Part shown: piece by piece, positions 6,684-12,747 of the stretch
Layout: each line of letters starts with the position of its first letter
Numbering within the stretch: position 1 is the first letter of the stretch
DNA from: Candidatus Sifarchaeum subterraneum
GTDB lineage: Archaea; Asgardarchaeota; Sifarchaeia; Sifarchaeales; Sifarchaeaceae
Direction: 5' to 3'
Length of the DNA stretch: 12,747 bases
Assembly (NCBI GenBank): GCA_016292335.1
Contig: JAECRX010000124.1
Location: forward strand, 1 to 12,747
The notes under the pieces: model-generated
Told to the model about the DNA's origin: nothing
The model's input: only the letters and a program-made list of their open reading frames with translations
Databases searched by the model: none
Program-made: the position numbers and the translations under genes

Positions 6684-7805
6684 CTAAACCTCTAATTCCT
6701 CGTAAATTCTACAAAGCCTTTCTACAACGACATCTAAAGAAAAATGTTCCATTACCCATTTTCTACCTTCTCGACCGAATTTAATTCTGGTATCTTCATT
6801 GTCTAATAAATATTGTATTGCTTCTGCTAGTCTTGCAGCATTATTTGGCGGAACCAGTATTCCATTTTTGCCATCACGGACAACTTCTGGGATGCCTCCA
6901 ACATTCGATGCTATCACGGGAGTTTCGCAAGATAACGCTTCTAAGATCACGATAGGCGCAGCTTCCCTAAATGATGGCAAAACAGAAATAGCCGCTTTTT
7001 GGTACCATTTTATTATATCTGCGTGATCTTGTGCACCTAAATACGTTATTTTATGTGGACCTTTTTTATTTTCATCTTCTATTCGTTTTAATATTTCCTG
7101 AAAATATTCAACATCCCAATCGGAAGGACCAATTATAACCAAATGGATTGGCTTTTCTAAATATTTCAGAGATTTCAATACAATATGCAAGCCTTTATCA
7201 AAAGCTACTCTTCCAACGAACAGTACTAGATTATCCTTTTTCTTGCCCAAGCGACGAAACAGTCTGATATCTACTGCGTTGGGTAAATATCTGATTCTGA
7301 TTTGAGGTATCCCTAATTCAACCAGTTCCTTTATCATACGTTGTGAGATAGAGATGTATAAATTTGCTATACGCTTTAATATCATTCTGCTGAAGAAATA
7401 TCTTTTGTAAAACTCGATTGAAAATCCATGGGAGTGGAATATCTTAGGTTTCTTGATTGTGTACGAGAAAAGGGGGAATGTTAGATCATCACCCCCGTGA
7501 AAGTGTATGATGTCATACTTTTTTAATTGATTTCTAAATCTTCCCGGAACCAAATTTATCTTTGATGTTATTTTCTCTGAATGCTCTATTGGAAGCCAGT
7601 TTAAAGCAGGAATTTTAAAGACGTTGATTCCATCAATTCTTTCTATTTTTGTCTGCCAAGATGGATTCCATTTCTGATTCATGTTAAAGGCCATAATATC
7701 CGTCTGCACTCCAGTTTCGTTTAGTTTAATCGAAAGATTTCGAATTACAGTTTCAGCACCGCCTTTAATGGGATAATAAGAAGGTGTAGCCATTAGTACC
7801 CGCAT
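6684..7805 (-). CDS. GT4-family glycosyltransferase (GT-B fold), second copy
   Basis: The 373-residue enzyme begins MRVLMATPSYYPIKGGAETV, with the glycine-rich N-terminal loop of GT4 enzymes at about residues 10-17. It continues with an acceptor domain (DIIHFHGGDD near 98-107) and a donor domain with VGRVAFDKG (197-205) and a canonical E-x7-E, Glu281 and Glu289, in SFREAAPIVILEALSCETPV. It likely transfers a hexose-type sugar from a nucleotide donor onto a membrane-linked glycan. It is only distantly similar to the other GT4 enzyme in this locus, so the two probably make different linkages. I start it at ATG 7805, because GGGTGATC on the coding strand gives an archaeal SD at correct spacing. 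A GTG at 7814 in the same frame is itself part of that SD region and is a poorer choice. The deacetylase gene follows after 2 nt. Confidence 0.93.
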   Translation of the reverse strand: MRVLMATPSYYPIKGGAETVIRNLSIKLNETGVQTDIMAFNMNQKWNPSWQTKIERIDGINVFKIPALNWLPIEHSEKITSKINLVPGRFRNQLKKYDIIHFHGGDDLTFPLFSYTIKKPKIFHSHGFSIEFYKRYFFSRMILKRIANLYISISQRMIKELVELGIPQIRIRYLPNAVDIRLFRRLGKKKDNLVLFVGRVAFDKGLHIVLKSLKYLEKPIHLVIIGPSDWDVEYFQEILKRIEDENKKGPHKITYLGAQDHADIIKWYQKAAISVLPSFREAAPIVILEALSCETPVIASNVGGIPEVVRDGKNGILVPPNNAARLAEAIQYLLDNEDTRIKFGREGRKWVMEHFSLDVVVERLCRIYEELEV

Positions 7806-7934
7806 CAAGATCACCCTTCAAGTCTAACCGGGTGTTTCATACAATTCGATAATTACTCTCCTCCATCAAAGTATGGAACCATAGAGATTTGTATGACTAT
7901 GCGCGCGCGCAAACTCGCTTTTTCTTCTTTTTGA
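7806..7934 (-). promoter_or_regulatory. 129-nt intergenic gap with unusual sequence, no clear promoter
   Basis: Reading leftwards, the stop at 7935 is followed by a polypurine run, then the CG tract at 7901-7910, then GGAGGAGAG on the coding strand (7856-7864). That last sequence is a full-strength SD with no start codon at usable distance. A 9-codon frame (7840-7811) ends in a TGA that overlaps the SD of the 7805 glycosyltransferase gene, but it lacks its own SD. I see no convincing TATA box or T-run terminator, so readthrough from the acyltransferase gene is possible. Confidence 0.4.
7901..7910. repeat. CG-alternating tract (GC)x5
   Basis: Five GC dinucleotides in a row lie within a 14-nt alternating pyrimidine-purine stretch (7898-7911), 24 nt after the stop of the acyltransferase gene. 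It is the longest pure CG tract in the window and lies between genes in otherwise AT-rich DNA. Confidence 0.7.
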
Positions 7935-9050
7935 TCAAAAATTAAGAAATTTTCCTAGAACCTTATCTACCTTCATTCGTTTCACCGTTTTAATTCCTCG
8001 GTGATATAGTTTAGAGGTGAACCTCTTATTTACAAATCTAATGTTTAAATTTCTTCTATAGTTTGCACACAACCTAAACTTATACGGGAGACCACCTTTT
8101 AAGAAATCGTATTCTTTTATTTCCATCTGGATACATTTTTCTGTCATCTTCATGGCTATGAGATTTCCAGGGCTATACTGAGAGTAATCGGGATCAAATC
8201 CGCTTAGGCCATAATACATCTTTTGTTTGTATATATAGCAATTTGCGACTGCGATTGGTTCGTCATTGGCTGTTAAGAAATACAGAGCTAACCATCCGTT
8301 ACTAGCAAAACGTTTGGCTACATCTAAACCGAAGTCGTAGATCTTTTGATTGTGAAATACCCCTGGCATGCCTTGTGATTTCCATCTTTCTTGATGCAGT
8401 TCGAAAAAAATCTTCATTGCCTCTTCAACTGAACCGAACTCATCATACCTTTTCAATTCCACTCTTTGAAAATCCTTCTTTAAATTCCTCATGCATCTTC
8501 GTAGATTGTTTCGGAATTTTTTACTTAATCCCTTCATGAAAACATCCAAAGAGTTAGGAATAGATATGTAAGGACATATGGAATGGACACCTTCTTCAAA
8601 TTCGAATGTTGGAACAACCTCAGATATTTTAGGTAATAGTTTTGGGATTACGGATGTTTCTGGAATATCAAACAGGTATACAAAATCCCAATCATCATGT
8701 TCAACAAGATGATTTAAGAATAACTTTAAGCATTCCGCTTCTCTTTCTGCTAATATGAGACCTGTATAGGGTGCATTCCCTAATCCTAAAGGTTCTATCA
8801 CATTATAGCCCAAGGAATCTACAAAAGTATAGCGAGACTGCCTAAGCGGAACGATAGCAACAATCTTATTTTTGTCTTCTATACATAAAATCCTCAGTCT
8901 TTTCGCTGTTCCGAAATGCTTCCAACAAGTTAATAGATATTCCCAAGTTAAATAGATGTGATTGTCTCTACTTCTTTCTAGAATCTGATTCCATCCATGT
9001 CTCAATTCAAAAAATCGACTGAAATCATTAATCTCAGTTACCGTAGGCAT
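7935..9050 (-). CDS. FemAB/CelD-type GNAT acyltransferase (BioF2-like, Acetyltransf_6)
   Basis: The protein of about 371 residues has the double-GNAT layout of the CelD/BioF2-like family. An N-terminal half has HIYLTWEYLLTCWKHFG and IVAIVPLR, a middle carries the basic segment GLSKKFRNNLRRCMRNLKK, and a C-terminal GNAT half has EPIAVANCYIYKQKMYYGLSGFD and YDFLKGGLPYK. Relatives acylate polysaccharides or attach amino acids to cell-wall precursors, and they are common in exopolysaccharide clusters. Acylation of the local glycan is a reasonable inference; the donor is unknown. The start is either ATG 9050 or TTG 9056, two codons earlier. AGGTGA lies 7 nt before the ATG but only 1 nt before the TTG, and the same 7-nt spacing precedes ATG 12114, so I prefer the ATG. 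The GNAT gene ends 15 nt upstream, so the two acyltransferases are cotranscribed. Confidence 0.85.
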   Translation of the reverse strand: MPTVTEINDFSRFFELRHGWNQILERSRDNHIYLTWEYLLTCWKHFGTAKRLRILCIEDKNKIVAIVPLRQSRYTFVDSLGYNVIEPLGLGNAPYTGLILAEREAECLKLFLNHLVEHDDWDFVYLFDIPETSVIPKLLPKISEVVPTFEFEEGVHSICPYISIPNSLDVFMKGLSKKFRNNLRRCMRNLKKDFQRVELKRYDEFGSVEEAMKIFFELHQERWKSQGMPGVFHNQKIYDFGLDVAKRFASNGWLALYFLTANDEPIAVANCYIYKQKMYYGLSGFDPDYSQYSPGNLIAMKMTEKCIQMEIKEYDFLKGGLPYKFRLCANYRRNLNIRFVNKRFTSKLYHRGIKTVKRMKVDKVLGKFLNF

Positions 9051-9065
9051 TTTCAATTCACCTGT

Positions 9066-9752
9066 CTAGCAAGAGGATGTATCTTGCACGCACAATAATT
9101 TGTCCAACAATGAACGCCCTCCTTTAATGGAAAACATTCCTATCAAAGTATTGTAATCCTTCTTTGTCTCGCCTTTGCATCTGTACAGTCTCAATTTGGA
9201 TATTCCAATGAATCTTATCATGCCAATCTTTTTGAAACCTACCTTGTGGGTATATCTCAGCGCCTGAAAATTATCGGGACGAATCAAAGCGTAGGCCTTC
9301 TTGATTCCTCTCTTGTGCAGATAACTCAAAATTTTCCCCATTGCTTTAGGAGCAATCCCGAGTCCTCTGTACTCCGGAACCGTATAACCTGCATACATAT
9401 ATGCTGAACCGGAATTCAATCGGATTTTTCTTCCGATCTCAGTCACATATGCCTCGTTGAATGCAACCCATGTCCAATGCACGAACTCTCCGTGAATTTC
9501 TGCAACGATACATGTATTGCCAGATTCAAACATTTTTCCAACATTGGTTCTAAACTTCTTGAACTTGTCGCCGATTTTTGGAAAATCATCATCCTGAACA
9601 AGTTTCAAATCAACTTCGATCTTAGTTTCGATTTTGACGCATGATTTGGCAAGCATTTTTTCAAAAACCAGCATTATTTCCCGTTTGAAAACACTTTTGA
9701 ATATTGCACCTAGTATCTGTCTTAAGCTATTGACTTTTTCACTCGTTTTCAT
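9066..9752 (-). CDS. GNAT-family N-acetyltransferase
   Basis: The 228-residue protein carries a clear GNAT acetyl-CoA site: YAGYTVPEYRGLGIAPKAMG with the pyrophosphate-binding RGLGIA at 129-134, followed by NFQALRYTHKVGFKKIG from Asn161. The first 45 or so residues are basic and amphipathic and lie outside the usual domain, which makes this protein longer than a minimal GNAT of about 150 residues. The tail after 180 is also unassigned. It probably transfers an acetyl or other acyl group from CoA to an amine, perhaps an amino-sugar of the locus. The start is ATG 9752, with GTGATCA five bases upstream as SD. The stop is 15 nt before the next acyltransferase start, so the two genes form a unit. 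Two different acyltransferases next to each other suggest two decoration steps. Confidence 0.85.
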   Translation of the reverse strand: MKTSEKVNSLRQILGAIFKSVFKREIMLVFEKMLAKSCVKIETKIEVDLKLVQDDDFPKIGDKFKKFRTNVGKMFESGNTCIVAEIHGEFVHWTWVAFNEAYVTEIGRKIRLNSGSAYMYAGYTVPEYRGLGIAPKAMGKILSYLHKRGIKKAYALIRPDNFQALRYTHKVGFKKIGMIRFIGISKLRLYRCKGETKKDYNTLIGMFSIKGGRSLLDKLLCVQDTSSC

Positions 9753-9813
9753 TCTTGATCACGTTTAGATTTTTGCCTGCCCTGCTGATTTCCATTTGAA
9801 AATAACATGCGTC

Positions 9814-9834
9814 CATGCGCGTGCATACATATGC
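9814..9834. repeat. 21-bp alternating purine-pyrimidine tract
   Basis: Every step from 9814 to 9834 alternates purine and pyrimidine, including GCGCG in the left part and ATACATATG in the right. It sits in the 93-nt gap between the DUF2206 gene and the GNAT gene, starting 11 nt after the DUF2206 stop. Such tracts can adopt left-handed DNA under supercoiling. A weak TATA-like TTATTTTC lies further on toward the GNAT gene. Confidence 0.6.
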
Positions 9835-9845
9835 TCATGCAAGGT

Positions 9846-11972
9846 TTATGGAAAGCTATTCACGTATACTTCATTTTTTCCATTTGAGTAGATTTTGTCC
9901 ATATCATCATAGAAAGGAGAAAGTTCACTGATATTCCATACGTAATTTCTTCCCATCACTATCCCCTCAACAACATTAAGCCTATTCAAGTAAACTATAC
10001 CCGTATGTGGCACACTAGTAACATTAGACAATATGTTAATGTTTCCTGGATGCATCATACTGTAACTCATCAATATGCTGAGTTGAGACCATACGTCAGC
10101 GTATACTTCTGTATTCTGAATATCAACATTTTCTGAAAACCATTGAGCACTCAACACGTCCCGATCGTGAATATATCCCAGATATTGCACCCAGTACACA
10201 TTCATCCGATGCATGCTTAAAGCCAAAGACCAACTTTGGCTTCCCGTCACTTCATATACAAAGCCTGTCTGAAAGAGAAAGTAAGGAATAAGCACAGTCA
10301 ATAATAAAGTTGAGATAGCAAGCTCTCTTTCTTGCTTGAGTACCAACTTGGCGAGAAACTCAGCGCCCAGCACACACAATGGTGCTAAGAAAAAGAGCAA
10401 TATGTGGTAAAACCTTGTCATATTCAACGTCTCGGCTAGACCTGGGACCGCCACAAGGGCGACCAAGGATGTCGTCGCTATCAAGATGAAGATGAAGTAT
10501 TCTCTTTCAAACTGAATATTCTTGCGCACACGCCCCGTGATCAAACCAACAAATCCGACAACAATAAGGGATTCTGAAAGATATGCAAATGCCCTGCTGA
10601 ACGTGTTCCAAATGGTTGGTGCGGCCTCCATACCCAGACCTCTCAGCACTGTTTGTCCTCTTGATGCTGGATTGAAGAATTCGCCTGTTTGTTGATATAT
10701 GTAGTCCGCATAAGATACTAGACTGTCGAATGTAGCTGAATTTGAAGTGTAAAGATACCAAGAAAACATTGCAACGAAGAAGAACACAACCATGGCTACG
10801 GTAATGTTTCTACTCGGTCGTTTCATCAGAATCAAAGAAATGCAAGCGAGAGAAATAAAGAACATGAAAATTTCTGCGACCGCATAATGCGACGTTACCA
10901 AAGCAACACTAAAAATCATGAAACATATCGTCTTGTTGACAGGTTTCATTTTCTTATTCAATACGGTGAGTAAGAGCAATGCGAAGAATAACTCCGCGAT
11001 CATCTGTCTGTTTAACCCTAACATTTCTGTGTAGAACGTGTCTTGTGCCATAAAGAGAAATGTTGAAATGAATGCATACTTCCGTCCTATATATTTTTGC
11101 CAGACCTGGTACAAGACTAAGGGCGTGAAGGAAAAAACCAGTGGAAACAGTATCTTAAACATCCACGTGGTGTCAATATTTAATAACTTCTGGTAAACAG
11201 TGGGAAGAACACCCACGCTTAACATTGCATTGATTCTCTGATAATCTCCACTCCCTAAGAACGGATTAGTTGAATTCCAATATGCGCTGGTTTCTGTAGT
11301 TTTGGAGATGAAGTATTCGACGTTGACATCAGACCTACTAACGAGATAGTTGGATATAAGTGAAGAATGAAAAAGAAGAGAAATAGCGATCACAGCTATA
11401 GCAAGAGGCTGAAGTCTTGGAGGCAGTATTTTCTCGAAATTAAATCCGGCAATAATCAAGAGTGCTACTGCTATTATCATGAAGAGTAAAATAACACTAT
11501 TGCTGAAGGCATTTACCCAAATCGCTCCTACAACGCTAAAAACAGGAAGGCTTAGGAAGAGTAACGCCAAAAGGGGCACACTACGGGTTTTGACCTTGCC
11601 AAGATTAATGTCATCGATTCTTAGGTATGCAAGAAAAGCGCCTATAAGGATGAGGCTGTTCAGAATTATCATCAAAGGAAGCAGCGAAAGTGGCCTAGAA
11701 AAACCTAAGAGAATACTAAACTCATTTATTGAAAGTCCGGCGAGCATCAGAAATGCAACACTAAGCCCCACCGAGAAAAGGACGGTTTCCAATCCCTCAA
11801 GCTCGTCAAATTTTAGCAGCTTAATAATGAGGAATCCCGGAACAAAGGTGAAATAGATGAATCCACCAATCTGCCTAGCAACCGGAACATCGAAGAACAC
11901 CAAGACGCATGTTATAAACTGCAATAATAATGTAATCACCAGAAAATCTCTTGGATTCCATTCAGTCAGCAT
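9846..11972 (-). CDS. DUF2206 multi-pass membrane protein (GT-C-like)
   Basis: The 708-residue protein begins MLTEWNPRDFLVITLLLQF and has about a dozen hydrophobic segments along its first 570 residues, then a soluble C-terminal part of about 130 residues ending at VNSFP. This is the layout of archaeal DUF2206 proteins. After the sixth or so helix, a loop contains SRSDVNVEY with Asp215 and Glu219, placed like the acidic catalytic motif in the first outer loop of GT-C glycosyltransferases. I infer a lipid-phosphate-sugar-dependent transferase or glycan-handling role at the membrane. I chose ATG 11972 because GGGTGA (11978-11983) precedes it by 5 nt. An in-frame ATG at 12005 would add 11 polar residues but has no SD. 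The promoter is at 12048-12055. It is the first gene of the minus-strand series and diverges from the beta-helix gene. Confidence 0.88.
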   Translation of the reverse strand: MLTEWNPRDFLVITLLLQFITCVLVFFDVPVARQIGGFIYFTFVPGFLIIKLLKFDELEGLETVLFSVGLSVAFLMLAGLSINEFSILLGFSRPLSLLPLMIILNSLILIGAFLAYLRIDDINLGKVKTRSVPLLALLFLSLPVFSVVGAIWVNAFSNSVILLFMIIAVALLIIAGFNFEKILPPRLQPLAIAVIAISLLFHSSLISNYLVSRSDVNVEYFISKTTETSAYWNSTNPFLGSGDYQRINAMLSVGVLPTVYQKLLNIDTTWMFKILFPLVFSFTPLVLYQVWQKYIGRKYAFISTFLFMAQDTFYTEMLGLNRQMIAELFFALLLLTVLNKKMKPVNKTICFMIFSVALVTSHYAVAEIFMFFISLACISLILMKRPSRNITVAMVVFFFVAMFSWYLYTSNSATFDSLVSYADYIYQQTGEFFNPASRGQTVLRGLGMEAAPTIWNTFSRAFAYLSESLIVVGFVGLITGRVRKNIQFEREYFIFILIATTSLVALVAVPGLAETLNMTRFYHILLFFLAPLCVLGAEFLAKLVLKQERELAISTLLLTVLIPYFLFQTGFVYEVTGSQSWSLALSMHRMNVYWVQYLGYIHDRDVLSAQWFSENVDIQNTEVYADVWSQLSILMSYSMMHPGNINILSNVTSVPHTGIVYLNRLNVVEGIVMGRNYVWNISELSPFYDDMDKIYSNGKNEVYVNSFP

Positions 11973-12047
11973 TGAATTCACCCAGCAAAAACCCGATCTT
12001 TGCATGCTTGGAATGATACATTTAGAGTTTGTTTGCTAGACGTGTTC

Positions 12048-12055
12048 TTATATAG
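12048..12055 (-). promoter_or_regulatory. TATA box of the DUF2206 gene
   Basis: CTATATAA on the minus strand, preceded by CGATAAG as a possible TFB element, is the clearest archaeal promoter in the window. The start site should fall near 12025, leaving about 50 nt of leader before ATG 11972. Confidence 0.6.
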
Positions 12056-12067
12056 CTTATCGTACGA

Positions 12068-12081
12068 CAAAAGATTTATTA
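12068..12081 (+). promoter_or_regulatory. Candidate TATA box of the beta-helix protein gene
   Basis: CAAAAGATTTATTA on the plus strand has a purine-rich TFB-like part and a TATA-like part centred near 12077. Transcription would start about 12103, which leaves a very short leader around the AGGTGA at 12101-12106. It lies only about 26 bp from the opposing TATA box. Confidence 0.35.
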
Positions 12082-12113
12082 GGCCTTAAACTGCTTGTAT
12101 AGGTGAAGAGCAT

Positions 12114-12747
12114 ATGAACAGAAACATGAAACCAGTCCAAAATCCTTTTACTCATAGGATACCCGTGATTAAACTGGTTGTAAAGGAATTGGAAAGTTCA
12201 AAGTTTTACGCAACACTCTTAGCTGTGATAATACTTGTAGGATTTTTCAGTCTCTCTCCTGCGATTTCACAATTAATGAATGATGTTATCCTGAGAATCA
12301 CTGGCAAAATAGCAACTGAAATTCCATACGTGGTCGCAAATAGTGGTTCTGCGACGGACATTCAGACGGCAGTAAATGAAGCCGCGGCTTTTCCCAATGA
12401 TATTGGTAATGTATACATTCCTAATGGAACTCATAACTTTGTAGAAGTGGGAGAACCTTGGATGACTGTTAATGTTCCTGCTGGAATAAACCTTTTTGGA
12501 GCGCCAACAGAGAGGACAAGTGGTCTTCCCGAACCAACTTATGGAATGAGTCCAAATGACCAAGTAGTAGATTGGAAAACCGTCCTTGTTATGCCTTATG
12601 ATGTACCTGGCTCTTGGACAAACTTTCCTGTCTGGTTTACTATTATCGGTAACTCCGACCCGACTATTCACACGAGAATGAGTGATATAAAACTTGTAGG
12701 TTATAGAACCATCGACCCTACTTCAACAACAATCCATCGTGGAATCA
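12114..12747 (+). CDS. Membrane-anchored beta-helix (pectate-lyase-like) surface protein, N-terminal part
   Basis: The frame opens at ATG 12114, with AGGTGA seven bases upstream, and stays open for 211 codons to the window edge, so the C-terminus is missing. Residues 1-30 are polar and basic. Residues 31-52 (FYATLLAVIILVGFFSLSPAIS) form one hydrophobic segment that should act as a signal anchor or an uncleaved signal peptide. Then ATDIQTAVNEAAAFPNDIGNVYIPNGTHNF (about 79-108) closely matches the opening of right-handed beta-helix proteins of the pectate-lyase superfamily, where an IQ.A helix is followed by a VYIP.G.H/Y strand. The following VNVPAGINLFGAP fits the next coil. It likely faces the outside and may bind, cleave or display surface polysaccharide. 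It is the only plus-strand gene and diverges from the glycan locus. Catalytic residues are not yet visible in this part. Confidence 0.8.
   Translation, partial: MNRNMKPVQNPFTHRIPVIKLVVKELESSKFYATLLAVIILVGFFSLSPAISQLMNDVILRITGKIATEIPYVVANSGSATDIQTAVNEAAAFPNDIGNVYIPNGTHNFVEVGEPWMTVNVPAGINLFGAPTERTSGLPEPTYGMSPNDQVVDWKTVLVMPYDVPGSWTNFPVWFTIIGNSDPTIHTRMSDIKLVGYRTIDPTSTTIHRGI

Noticed and set aside
11973..12005. ATG 12005 as start of the DUF2206 gene
   Set aside because: There is no SD upstream of it, and the extra 11 residues are polar. ATG 11972 has GGGTGA at 5 nt.
10507..12039. Frames inside the DUF2206 gene (minus 10507-10761; plus 11479-11856 and 11857-12039)
   Set aside because: They overlap a strongly supported membrane protein, and their products are low-complexity or lack recognisable features.
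12273..12671. Minus-strand 132-codon frame opposite the beta-helix gene
   Set aside because: The plus frame has an SD, a membrane segment and beta-helix motifs. The minus frame has an unnatural composition and no ribosome site.
1..12747. tRNA, rRNA, CRISPR array, insertion sequence or attachment site
   Set aside because: I saw no cloverleaf-like gaps, no spaced direct repeats, no transposase-like protein and no long terminal inverted repeats. All gaps are under 150 nt.

Overview
The window looks archaeal. Strong Shine-Dalgarno (SD) sites are of the GGTGA or AGGAG type, which matches the archaeal 16S tail. TATA-like boxes precede several genes, TTG and GTG starts are common, and the largest gene belongs to DUF2206, a family I know mainly from archaea. 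The DNA is AT-rich by eye. A member of the Thermoproteota (for example a Bathyarchaeia-like lineage) would fit, but that is an inference from style and not a placement.

Almost everything reads leftwards on the minus strand, so transcription runs from about 12025 down to 1. In that order the genes are: a multi-pass DUF2206 membrane protein (11972-9846); a GNAT acetyltransferase and a FemAB/CelD-type acyltransferase, nearly abutting (9752-9066, 9050-7935); a GT4 glycosyltransferase with a NodB-like polysaccharide deacetylase 2 nt behind it (7805-6684, 6681-5662); a second GT4 enzyme behind its own TATA box, a tiny upstream ORF and a hairpin (5519-4374); a zinc alcohol/polyol dehydrogenase (4265-3225); an IolE-like TIM-barrel isomerase/epimerase with a DUF362 protein 12 nt behind it (3115-2252, 2239-1316); a class I methyltransferase broken by an extra 5-bp repeat unit (1279-483); and the N-terminal part of an unrecognised gene running off the left edge (383-1). 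On the plus strand, divergent from DUF2206, the start of a membrane-anchored beta-helix surface protein runs off the right edge (12114 onward).

Together this is best read as a cell-surface or extracellular glycan locus. Two GT4 enzymes would build sugar chains on a lipid carrier. The deacetylase, the GNAT, the FemAB-like enzyme and the methyltransferase would decorate them. The dehydrogenase/epimerase/DUF362 group may make or interconvert an unusual polyol or keto-sugar. DUF2206 may act at the membrane as a GT-C-like transferase. These roles come from family knowledge, and no substrate can be read from the sequence.

The most striking single observation is the methyltransferase. The pentamer AATCC occurs exactly three times at 1010-1024, and removing one copy restores one continuous 263-residue enzyme across its SAM-binding motif. 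This is either slipped-strand on/off switching or a recent inactivation. No intergenic gap exceeds 142 nt, and I saw no tRNA, rRNA, CRISPR array or insertion sequence.
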